From contig NZ_VTPY01000001.1 in NCBI RefSeq assembly GCF_008297955.1, forward strand, positions 496,001 through 560,000: DNA of 64,000 nucleotides. Reading direction: 5' to 3'. The notes beneath the pieces are model-generated. The model had not been told where the DNA came from. It did not search any database and saw only the letters and a program-made list of their open reading frames with translations. The position numbers were made by a program, and so were the translations under genes. This document shows, one piece after another, positions 26,556 through 34,596 of the stretch; within the stretch, counting starts at the first letter, position 1, and every line of letters begins with the position of its first letter. Source of the DNA: Billgrantia pellis (GTDB taxonomy: Bacteria; Pseudomonadota; Gammaproteobacteria; Pseudomonadales; Halomonadaceae).

Positions 26556-29500
26556 ACGGGGGAGTGAGCCGCCGTATCGGGCGACGCCTCCTCATCGGGG
26601 CCCGCATATTGTCGATAGGGTAGCGAAGGACGCGGGCAGCCTGCACGCCCGGCTTCGAGCCCGTCTTGCAGCACGACTTGCCACTGGTCGGGCTGGGAGT
26701 CGGATGGGGGGGCGGCCTGCAGGTGAGGTGCCAGGATCGGCACCATGCCCTTCAGTACCTGCACCGGCAGGGCGGAAGTGAAGCGGAAATTGTCTGCCGC
26801 GTCGCCCGCGACGTAGGCGGTCAGGGTCCCGAAGTGATCCTCACCGAGATAAAACACGAAGGTAGCCGTGCGGTTGCGCGCGCGCGACTCGATGATATGG
26901 CCATGTCGGGTCACGGTCTCGATGCGATTGTCCCCGGTGCCGGTCTTTCCTCCCAAGGTGAGCGTGTTCCCGTCGGTGTCCGTAAAGCTGCCTTGCAGAC
27001 GCCGAGCGGTACCGCTTTCCACCACGTCCGCCAGCGCTTCGCGCAGGATGGCGGCTACCTCTGGCGCCATGACCTGGCGGGAACGTCCGTCCACCGGCAG
27101 GAAACGGGTTTCATAGGGGGTTTCGGCGGCGAAGTGCAGCTCGTCGATGCGCAGGGTAGGCAGCTGTATGCCATCGTTGAGAATGATCCCCATCAGCTCG
27201 GCCAGCGCCGCCGGGCGATCGCCGGAAGCGCCTACGGCAGTCGCCAACGACGGCACCAGTTGGCCGAACGGATAACCCAATCGCTGCCAGCGCTCCTGTA
27301 TGTCGATGAACGCCTCGACTTCCAGCATGGTGCGGATACGCACGTCGCGAGCGCTTCGATGGCGTGTGCGGAACAGCCAGCCATACACTTCCTGGCGCTC
27401 CTCGGCGCTGGCGGTGACGGCTTCGTCAAGGCCTGCCTCCGGTCGGTCGAGCAAGAAACCCAGGAGCCACAGTTCCAGTGGATGCACCTTGGCGATATAC
27501 CCTTGGTCCGTCAGGGTGTGGTGGTGCGGCGCGTAGCGCTCATAGAGGGCGTCGATGCTGCGTGCATCGGGCATGGCATCGGCCGGCAGCCATTCAGCGA
27601 GAAAGGCGGCGAACCCATCGCGGTCGGTTTCAGGAAAGAGATACCGATGCACCGCCGCCAGGCGTGAAGGGGTGCGCTTCAGCCCACCGACGAACGCATG
27701 CAGGCGCTCATCGCTATCCAGCTTGCGGTACTTGCTCCAGAAGCGCTGAAGGAAGGTGCGCCCCTCGCGGTCGGCGAACCGGCGCAGGTACGCCTCGCGG
27801 CGCGGGTCGCTGTCGTCCTCGAGCAGCGAGGAGCGCGGCTCCTCATGATGAATGCTGTAGCGCACCAGATCCCGCATCAGGCGAATGAACGGCAGGTTGA
27901 GCGATTCGCGCATGGCCTCGGTGAGTGTTGCATGGCGGCCATTGTCGTCACGGCGGAAGTTACTGAACGTATGGCGTCCGCCACCGGTGAAGAAGGCTTC
28001 GGCCGGATTCGCCGAATACCGACGCTGCATGGCGTCGGCGAGGAGCGTTTCGAGAGGGGTGTCGGGCGTTTCGATGAGCCGATCCAGCACCCAGCGGCTC
28101 AGCACGTCTTGTCGATCCACTTCGACTGCCCCCAACATCTCGACGCTTTGGCCGACATGTCGCTCATGCAGCTCCGCAATGACTTCGAGATAGTGCGCGA
28201 TCACCCGCAGCTTGGCGGTGGAGCCGAGCTCCAGCTTGCTGCCCTGGTTGATGTCGAAAGGCTGGTCGGTATTGTCGGTCTGCACGCGCACCAGGAAACC
28301 GGCGTCCGTTCGCTCGAACAAGGTGAAACTGTAGCGTACGTCCTCGGTGCTCTCGGGCGAGAGCATCCGCTCGCCCAGCAGCCCGATCTCGGCGGCGAAT
28401 GCGGGATCGGCGAGGCGATGCAGGTAGCCGGTGACTTCACGCTGGAGCGTGCCATCGAGCGTGGTTCGCGCCGAAAGATCGAGGCGGTCCAGGTCGTAGA
28501 GCGGTACGCCCAGCAACCCGGCGAGTCGTTGCCGAGCGACTCGGAGTCCACGGTCCGGCGCTACGCCCAGGTTGAACGGCTGGCGCTGCAGGTCCCGGAA
28601 CGACAGGCGCTGGGCCAGTGCCGCTTGGGCGAGGTGGGTGGGCACGATGCCTTCGTCGACAAGCAGACGCAGGTAGCTGTCGGTCAACCGCTCCAGCGCC
28701 TGGCGCCCTTCCGACAAATACCAGGAGGGTCGTCGTTGCGCGATCATCAAAGCGACCACTTGGCGCAAGGCCAGCCCCTGCTCGTCACGAGCATCGATGT
28801 CGTCGAGACCATTGGCCAAGCGGCGGTTGAGCGTCTCGAAGTCCGCGCCGAACCAGGCCCACAGGCCGTCGCCCAGACCGTGCACCTCACCGTAGCCCGG
28901 CGCTGCCGACAGCGGAACGGAATTGAGGTAGTCGAGCGCCACGTCCTGGCGAGCCGTGAGCGTCTGGGGCCCATGGCGGTAACTGCGGACGCTGGCCGAC
29001 ACCATCTGACGCAGCTTTTCGCGCGGCGATCCCGTCAGTCCGCGTGGCGAATGACGGTACTTCTCCAACTGGGTCGCCAGCGTGCTGCCGCCCGCCGCCT
29101 GGCCGGGCAGGTCCAGCGCGCGGCCGACTTGGGAAATGGCCGCCTTGGTGAAGCGTGGCCAGTCCACTGCGGGATTGACGTAAGGGCTGCTGTTATCCAG
29201 CAACTGGCGATTCTCGATAAAGAGCAGTACCTGCAGTACCAAGGGGGGAATGGCTTCGAAGTGAGAGTATTGACGCTGCGGATGGCGGAAACGGTACAGC
29301 GTATCCCCGCGACACTCCGTCAGGGTCAGGCCGGCCTGGGTCTTTTCCGGATAAGGGGGAAAGAAACCCCAGCGGGCATAGTCGAGCAGGGCGGGTGAAA
29401 AACGCGCCTGTTCGGTGATTTCGTAGCCGCGCGAATAAAGACGGTTTTCGAAATCCGGCAACCGGGTGTACCCCAAGCGCTGATCGAACGGGCCGTGATC

Positions 29501-29812
29501 GGGATACTCGATGCTGTCGCTCTTGCCTGGACTGATGGCATAGCGCAGCGTGGCCGCATAGCGCGACAGCTCTTGTGCCTGGAAGTGGGACGTCTTGGCC
29601 TCGGCCACCAGCAGCGTGGCCAGGGTAATGCCGAACAAAACGAGCAGCACGCCAAGGACGATCCACCAATAGCGATGGCTGACGTCCGGGCGTGTTGCCG
29701 GCTCGAGCCGCGGTTCCTCGAGAAAAGGAGAACGGGGCTTGAGCGACTCGCCACCTTCAAGCCACGACACGTCGGACGTCCCCCGGCGTGACGAAGAACC
29801 GCGCGCACCCAT
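26495..29812 (-). CDS. divergent class A penicillin-binding protein (GT51 transglycosylase plus transpeptidase)
   Basis: The protein has 1105 residues. A cytoplasmic tail of ~45 residues precedes a single TM (YWWIVLGVLLVLFGITLATL). The GT51 glycosyltransferase region includes LFIENRQLLDN (catalytic Glu retained, but Asn replaces the Asp of the usual ED pair) and GGSTLATQLEKYRHSPRG (usually GGSTITQQLAKN). The transpeptidase domain has S-x-x-K in GSTAKL, an S-x-N in ESLNLPF and KTGTGD. It is therefore a bifunctional peptidoglycan synthase type, though clearly off the PBP1a/PBP1b main line and longer. It is monocistronic, and its 3' end overlaps the RND gene by ~60 nt tail-to-tail. Confidence 0.82.
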   Translation of the reverse strand: MGARGSSSRRGTSDVSWLEGGESLKPRSPFLEEPRLEPATRPDVSHRYWWIVLGVLLVLFGITLATLLVAEAKTSHFQAQELSRYAATLRYAISPGKSDSIEYPDHGPFDQRLGYTRLPDFENRLYSRGYEITEQARFSPALLDYARWGFFPPYPEKTQAGLTLTECRGDTLYRFRHPQRQYSHFEAIPPLVLQVLLFIENRQLLDNSSPYVNPAVDWPRFTKAAISQVGRALDLPGQAAGGSTLATQLEKYRHSPRGLTGSPREKLRQMVSASVRSYRHGPQTLTARQDVALDYLNSVPLSAAPGYGEVHGLGDGLWAWFGADFETLNRRLANGLDDIDARDEQGLALRQVVALMIAQRRPSWYLSEGRQALERLTDSYLRLLVDEGIVPTHLAQAALAQRLSFRDLQRQPFNLGVAPDRGLRVARQRLAGLLGVPLYDLDRLDLSARTTLDGTLQREVTGYLHRLADPAFAAEIGLLGERMLSPESTEDVRYSFTLFERTDAGFLVRVQTDNTDQPFDINQGSKLELGSTAKLRVIAHYLEVIAELHERHVGQSVEMLGAVEVDRQDVLSRWVLDRLIETPDTPLETLLADAMQRRYSANPAEAFFTGGGRHTFSNFRRDDNGRHATLTEAMRESLNLPFIRLMRDLVRYSIHHEEPRSSLLEDDSDPRREAYLRRFADREGRTFLQRFWSKYRKLDSDERLHAFVGGLKRTPSRLAAVHRYLFPETDRDGFAAFLAEWLPADAMPDARSIDALYERYAPHHHTLTDQGYIAKVHPLELWLLGFLLDRPEAGLDEAVTASAEERQEVYGWLFRTRHRSARDVRIRTMLEVEAFIDIQERWQRLGYPFGQLVPSLATAVGASGDRPAALAELMGIILNDGIQLPTLRIDELHFAAETPYETRFLPVDGRSRQVMAPEVAAILREALADVVESGTARRLQGSFTDTDGNTLTLGGKTGTGDNRIETVTRHGHIIESRARNRTATFVFYLGEDHFGTLTAYVAGDAADNFRFTSALPVQVLKGMVPILAPHLQAAPPSDSQPDQWQVVLQDGLEAGRAGCPRPSLPYRQYAGPDEEASPDTAAHSPVHSTPSTSSRSPFSLALARR

Positions 29813-29929
29813 GCGTCACTCCCACCCGACCGCGACTTATAGTTTTGTTTTTAGCTCAGTCGGACAGAGCAATAAAGAGCGGTTACAAAAAAGAGTCGTG
29901 ACGTCATCGTGCAATGAACGCAAAAGGGA

Positions 29930-31405
29930 TCAGTCGTTTCGATAAACGCCGAAGTGAGTCAACCCCCGATCGTGCAAGTGCAGCGCTTGCATGCGGCTCA
30001 TGACGCCCTGGTCGCAATAGAGCAGATAATGGCGATCGTTGGGGAGGGCTTCGGCGCGTGACGGCAATTCGAAGAAGGGGATCTCCAGGCATTCGACATT
30101 CCCGAGCGATAGCGGTGCCGCCTCTCGCTCGGACGGCGGGCGGATATCGATCACGCTGATCGGCACATCGTGCGCCACCGCCTGCAGGTCGCTGATGACG
30201 TCGAGGGTGGCGTCTCCGGATGCCAACGGCTCCATGAGGCGATCGGAGCGGGTCGTGACCGCATTCGCGACCGCAGCGTCCAGCACGCCAAAATCGAAGT
30301 TGGCCTCGGCGTCGATCACCTTGTCGCGGCGGGCTTGCGTGTTGGGTCGCTGGGAGACGGCTCCGCATACCTCCGGCATGGTTTCGGCGAAGCGCGCGGT
30401 ACCGATCCGCCGAGCGGTATCGATGATGGCCTGCTTATCTTCGGCGATCAACGGACGCAGAATCGGGAGTTCGCTGGCCTCGTCGATGAGGACCAGGTTG
30501 GTCAGGCTCTGGCTCGACACCTGCGCGATGGCATCGCCGGTCACCAGCATGGGGATTCGCGAGCGTGCCGCGATGCGGCTGGCTGCGCGCACCATCATGC
30601 GCTTCAGCACGACGCCGATCAGCCCATCGGGAATGCGGCGCTGAAGCTCCCCCACCACGCCCTCGAAGGGGACCGAGATGAACTTGATCCGGTGCGATCG
30701 GCCGTAGGTCTCCCAGAGATGATGGGAGACCTCGCGAACGGCCGCTTCATGGCCGGCGCCGCCGAGTTCGAAGAACAACAGGTGGGTCTTGATGCCACGA
30801 CGCATCATCTTCCAGGTGGCAACCGGCGAATCGTAACCGCCCGAGATCAGCGACAGGGCCTGGCCCTGAAGCCCCAGCGGATAGCCGCCAAGCCCAGGCC
30901 AGCGCTGGCGCACCAGGCGCAGCCGATCGTCGGCCACCTCCACGCGGACGTCCACGTCGGGGTGTTTCAGCTGCACTCGTGAGCCGGGGGCGGCATCCAG
31001 CAGTTCGCGCCCAAGATGACGCTCCAACTGATCGGATGAGAAGTCATGTTCCCCGCGGCGTTTCACCGTGACACGGAAGGAACGGCCGGCAATGGCTTCG
31101 CGCCACACCGGCACCAGGCGCTCGGTGGTATCGGCAAAGGAGTGGAACGGAACGTCTTCGACGCTTTGAATCTCATGAATGCCTGGGATGTGGCAAAGCA
31201 TTTCCTCGAGCTGGCGGCGCCATTCGGAAGTGGCATCGCTCGGGATTCTCACTTTCAGGGCATCCCAGCCGCCCTGGACATCCAGAGCGTCGCCGAGAGG
31301 ACGAAGCACGTTGCGGATATTGCCCACCAGGCAGCGGGTCATCTGGCGCCGCACGGGGCGCGACTTGATGGTGATCTCGGGAAACAGCTTAAGCAGGTAA
31401 TACAT
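29930..31405 (-). CDS. thiI: tRNA 4-thiouridine synthase / thiamine thiazole sulfur carrier ThiI
   Basis: The start at ATG 31405 gives 491 residues opening YYLLKLFPEITIKSRPVRRQ. The order is a ferredoxin-like domain with THUMP (~60-165), a PP-loop ATP pyrophosphatase (LISGGYDSPVATWKMMRRG), then a C-terminal rhodanese domain whose persulfide Cys is C464 (YCDQGVMSRM). It makes s4U8 in tRNA and, in organisms with the rhodanese domain as here, passes sulfur to thiazole synthesis. Length is close to E. coli ThiI (482). No thi genes are adjacent. Confidence 0.96.
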   Translation of the reverse strand: MYYLLKLFPEITIKSRPVRRQMTRCLVGNIRNVLRPLGDALDVQGGWDALKVRIPSDATSEWRRQLEEMLCHIPGIHEIQSVEDVPFHSFADTTERLVPVWREAIAGRSFRVTVKRRGEHDFSSDQLERHLGRELLDAAPGSRVQLKHPDVDVRVEVADDRLRLVRQRWPGLGGYPLGLQGQALSLISGGYDSPVATWKMMRRGIKTHLLFFELGGAGHEAAVREVSHHLWETYGRSHRIKFISVPFEGVVGELQRRIPDGLIGVVLKRMMVRAASRIAARSRIPMLVTGDAIAQVSSQSLTNLVLIDEASELPILRPLIAEDKQAIIDTARRIGTARFAETMPEVCGAVSQRPNTQARRDKVIDAEANFDFGVLDAAVANAVTTRSDRLMEPLASGDATLDVISDLQAVAHDVPISVIDIRPPSEREAAPLSLGNVECLEIPFFELPSRAEALPNDRHYLLYCDQGVMSRMQALHLHDRGLTHFGVYRND

Positions 31406-31517
31406 GAGGCATGCACTTGTAAACGTTCTGGAAAACAATTGCTTGCCATTATACCAGAGGGAAATCCGTGAGGCCCGATCGGTTCCGGCGCGACCCGCAC
31501 GGGGAAGGCGACGGGAA

Positions 31518-31539
31518 GCCGGGCGTTTCCGTGCCCGGC
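31518..31539 (-). terminator. candidate hairpin terminator of the 94-residue protein gene
   Basis: A stem with 7-bp arms (31518-31524 and 31533-31539) and an 8-nt loop lies just past the stop of the leftward 94-residue gene. There is no good T-run on either strand, so termination is only possible. Confidence 0.35.
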
Positions 31540-31557
31540 CTTGGGCGGCGCGCGGCC

Positions 31558-31842
31558 TCAGTAAAGGGCTTGTTCCTCGCTGATGACTTCTTTCAGCAAC
31601 TCCAGAAAGAGCTTGTCGGCTTCCGAATGCTCCTGTGGATCCTCGGGGATGTGCACGCTGGTGGTAGCGGAGATTTCGTTGGCGATGCGAGCCATGACAT
31701 CGTCGGGCTTCCCCTCGCCGAGGTGGCGGCGGGCGATCTCAAGCGAACTTTCGAGAATGCGGGGTTCCTGCAGCAGTTTCTTGATGAAACCGCGCAGTTC
31801 GTAGATGACGCGCGTCTTCTGGATCTCGGATGAAGCGGACAT
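31558..31842 (-). CDS. small acidic helical protein, function unknown
   Basis: This 94-residue ORF starts at ATG 31842 behind GAGGAGA. It is soluble, with two probable helices (TRVIYELRGFIKKLLQEPRI and SLEIARRHLG) and an acidic C-terminal half (IPEDPQEHSEADKLFLELLK). It has no Cys, TM or signal peptide. I do not recognise a family. It lies between thiI and the Lap operon, divergent from the latter; the 152-bp gap to thiI and a weak hairpin suggest a separate unit. A real gene is likely from the ribosome site and codon use. Confidence 0.7.
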   Translation of the reverse strand: MSASSEIQKTRVIYELRGFIKKLLQEPRILESSLEIARRHLGEGKPDDVMARIANEISATTSVHIPEDPQEHSEADKLFLELLKEVISEEQALY

Positions 31843-32262
31843 GGCGGTCTCCTCGTACTGTGGCCGTGTCGATATGAGCTGACGATAGCATGTTTGGCAG
31901 TGGCAGGAGAGCCGTCCGGCCAGCCGGGGGATGTGCTGAATGGGGCATAATCAACCACTTGGTGAAAGTCATCCGAAAGGTTGAAAGGCATGACCTGAAA
32001 AGGGTTGGCGAAAGCGAAAAGCTCAGTTACGCTAGCTTACAAAAGTACATAAAACGCATGACTGACGCGTGTCTGCGCCTGTTACGTAAACGTAACACGG
32101 TGGTGCGGCCAGCGAACCAGGCAAGACGCGTTTCGAGGAAATCGGGAAAGGATGCACCGTCCGGTCGACCGGATGAGCCCCGCCATAACAAGAACACAAC
32201 CTCTACTGCCAGTCGGCCTCGCCGTACGCAAGCGGGCGGCTGAATCATGAACAGGGAACACC
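31843..32262. promoter_or_regulatory. upstream region of the lapE-lapB-lapC-luxR operon
   Basis: These 420 bases hold no convincing gene and are visibly AT-richer than the flanks between ~31960 and 32100. They contain the 18-bp palindrome at 32080-32097 and a weaker related palindrome at 32026-32040 (GTTACGCTAGCTTAC). This looks like a regulated promoter for the secretion operon; a rightward -10 could be CATAAT near 31948. The 5' leader to lapE would be long. Confidence 0.5.
32080..32097. promoter_or_regulatory. 18-bp palindrome, candidate operator of the Lap secretion operon
   Basis: TGTTACG-TAAA-CGTAACA has perfect 7-bp arms, ~165 bp before the lapE ATG. Related 17-mers precede the adhesin (38863-38879) and lapG (47410-47426). 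The size suits a dimeric LuxR-type regulator such as the one encoded at 38207. Confidence 0.55.
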
Positions 32263-34482
32263 ATGAAAACTATCATCGACCCATCTCATGCCCACCGGCT
32301 TACCAAGGCTGTCGTGGTGGGCGCCTCGTTGACGTTTCTGCCCATCGCCGCCGCCGTGGCGCAAACCCTGCCACCGGGCCTGGCGGCGCCGGGTTCCAGC
32401 GATCTCCCGCAAGTGGTCCGCCAGGCCCTGGTGACCAATCCCGAAGTCCAGGCCGCCTGGAACGGCCTCAGTGCGGCCGGCCATGACGCCGATGTGGCGC
32501 GCGGCAACTATCTGCCGAGCGTGGACCTGTCGGCCGGCATCGGCCTGGAGGCGCGAGAGGGAGATGGTCGTGGAAGCTACGATACGGATTTTGCCGAGTT
32601 GCGCCTCACCCAGATGATCTATGACGGCTTCGCCACCCGAAGCGACGTCGAACGGCTCGACCGTGCAGAGCTGGTGCGCTACTACGAACTGCTCGGTGCC
32701 AGTGAGAACGTGGCGCTGGAAGCCGCCCGCGCCTATCTGGACGTACGCCGCTACCGCGAGCTGGTAGGGCTGGCTCAAGGCAACTATGCCGATCACTTGC
32801 GTGTCTTCCACCAGATCGAGGAGCGCGTGCATTCCGGTGCAGGGCGTGGCGTCGACCTGGAGCAGATCAGCGGTCGCCTTGCGTTGGCGGAATCGAACCT
32901 GATGACCGAAGCGTCCAATCTGCATGATGTCACCGCACGCTACCAGCGCATCGTCGGTACGCTGCCGGCACAAGACCTGGCGCCGGTTCCGCCGCTCGAC
33001 GATCGCCTGCCGCCTTCGGTAGCCGAGGCGGTCGATCTGGCATTCCAGGACAACCCCGATTTTCATGCCGCCATCGAGAACATCGAAGCGGCCCGTGCCG
33101 AACATTCGGGAACCCGTGCCGCTTTCCAGCCGCGTCTCGATCTGCGTGGCCGCACCGGGACCAACAATAACGAGACGGGTTACGATGGCTACGGCCGCCG
33201 CGACCGGCACAGCATCGAGTTGGTCGCGAGCATGAACCTGTATCGTGGCGGCAGCGACCTGGCCTCGTTCCGGGCCGCCAGCGATCGCGTGGAACAGGCG
33301 ATCCATCAGCGCGACCTGGCTTGCACCAACGTGCGCCAGACCACTCAGATCGCTTATAACGACACCCGCCGTCTGCGCGAACAGCTTCGTTATCTCAACG
33401 AGCATCGCCAATCGATCGATCGGGTTCGCGGCGCCTATCAGCAGCAGTTCGACATCGGCCAGCGCACGCTGCTGGACGTCCTGGACAGCGAGAACGAATA
33501 TTTCGAGGCCGGTCGCGCCTACATCAACGCCGAGTACGATATTGCCCTGGCCGATGCCCGTACGCTGGCCGCCATGGGGCAGCTCATGCAGGCGCTCGGG
33601 GTGGCGCGCGACGACATGCCGACCCTGGCGGAGCTGGGTAGCGAGGGCGTCGAGCTCGATCCGAGCACGCTCTGCCCGGTGGAAGGTCCCCAGGGCTTCA
33701 CCCTTGCCGATTTCACGCGTGGTCTCAGCGTGCCGGCCCCGACCCGTGCCCCGGATCTCACGCTTTCCGCCGATGCGTTGTTTGCCACCAACAGTGCCGA
33801 GCTGGGGCCCGATTCGCGTCAGGCGCTGACCGAGCTGGCCGAGCGGATTCGCGCTCGTACCGATCTGGCTCGCGTGTTCATTGCCGGTCATGCCGACAGC
33901 ACCGGTGGTGATGCGATCAACGATCCGCTCTCCCAGCGACGTGCCGACAGCGTAGCCGACTACCTGGTGAGTCAGGGTGTCGACCGCAGCCTGATAGAAA
34001 CTCGTGGCTACGGCTCGCGCCGGTCGGTCGCCGGCAACGAGACCGTTGAAGGCCGCCGCCAGAATCGACGTGTGGAAGTCACCCTCGAGCGAGAGGGGGA
34101 AAATCTCGACATGACGGTCTGGCCGAGTGAAGCCAACGCAGCCGAGCTGGCGAGGACGAGCGCAGCCGAGGCATGGGCCACCGAGCGATCCGTGACGCGC
34201 CTCTACGCTGAGCTTGGCGACAACCGATCGATGACCACTGACATGGCGCTGGAGGTGAAGCCGGATACTTACCTCCAGGTCGTGGCGCTGCGTGATCCCA
34301 CGAAAGCGGAACGGGTTGGCAACGAGCTGAGCGGAGCGCTCTCGCAGCCGTCACGCCTGGTCAGCGGGTCCGGCCTGCATCGGGTGCAGCTTGGACCGAT
34401 TCCCGGCAACGCCGATCTGGCCGTCTTGCGCTCCGAACTCGAGCGCCTCGGTTATTCCGGCAGCTACGTCGTGCAGGGCTGA
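32263..34482 (+). CDS. lapE: LapE-like outer-membrane TolC channel fused to OmpA and SPOR domains
   Basis: The protein has 739 residues. A signal peptide ends near AAAVAQ (~34). Residues ~45-455 are a TolC-family channel (paired repeats such as RQALVTNPEVQAAWNGLSAA, AYLDVRRYRELVGLAQ and GQRTLLDVLDSENEYFEAGR). Residues ~498-608 are an OmpA-C peptidoglycan-binding domain (FIAGHADSTGG; SQRRADSVADYLVSQGV; RRQNRRVEV). Residues ~660-739 form a SPOR-like domain (YLQVVALRDP; HRVQLGPIPG), which usually binds denuded glycan strands. It is the outer-membrane pore of the type I system and, by analogy, the site where the adhesin is held. Ordinary LapE/TolC proteins end after the channel domain, so this three-part fusion is unusual. 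It is first in the operon with lapB, lapC and the regulator. Confidence 0.9.
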   Translation: MKTIIDPSHAHRLTKAVVVGASLTFLPIAAAVAQTLPPGLAAPGSSDLPQVVRQALVTNPEVQAAWNGLSAAGHDADVARGNYLPSVDLSAGIGLEAREGDGRGSYDTDFAELRLTQMIYDGFATRSDVERLDRAELVRYYELLGASENVALEAARAYLDVRRYRELVGLAQGNYADHLRVFHQIEERVHSGAGRGVDLEQISGRLALAESNLMTEASNLHDVTARYQRIVGTLPAQDLAPVPPLDDRLPPSVAEAVDLAFQDNPDFHAAIENIEAARAEHSGTRAAFQPRLDLRGRTGTNNNETGYDGYGRRDRHSIELVASMNLYRGGSDLASFRAASDRVEQAIHQRDLACTNVRQTTQIAYNDTRRLREQLRYLNEHRQSIDRVRGAYQQQFDIGQRTLLDVLDSENEYFEAGRAYINAEYDIALADARTLAAMGQLMQALGVARDDMPTLAELGSEGVELDPSTLCPVEGPQGFTLADFTRGLSVPAPTRAPDLTLSADALFATNSAELGPDSRQALTELAERIRARTDLARVFIAGHADSTGGDAINDPLSQRRADSVADYLVSQGVDRSLIETRGYGSRRSVAGNETVEGRRQNRRVEVTLEREGENLDMTVWPSEANAAELARTSAAEAWATERSVTRLYAELGDNRSMTTDMALEVKPDTYLQVVALRDPTKAERVGNELSGALSQPSRLVSGSGLHRVQLGPIPGNADLAVLRSELERLGYSGSYVVQG

Positions 34483-34596
34483 GAGGCCCAGGGCTGACGT
34501 CGCTCGCGTTCGACGTATCGCGCGCGACGTTCCGATACACCGTGCCCTGTGCCCGCCCGGCTCGTCGCCGGGCGGGTCTTACACCCCGAGGTCCAC

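Noticed and set aside
27698..29398. 566-residue plus-strand open frame opposite the PBP gene
   Set aside because: Shadow frame; the PBP frame carries transglycosylase and transpeptidase motifs.
29851..29871. Sequence resembling a tRNA D-arm (TTAGCTCAGTCGGACAGAGC)
   Set aside because: No acceptor stem, anticodon stem or T-arm can be built around it. It may be chance or a tRNA scar left by an old integration.
32245..33891. 548-residue minus-strand open frame opposite the TolC-OmpA fusion
   Set aside because: Antisense of a high-GC gene with clear domains; no start signals or motifs.
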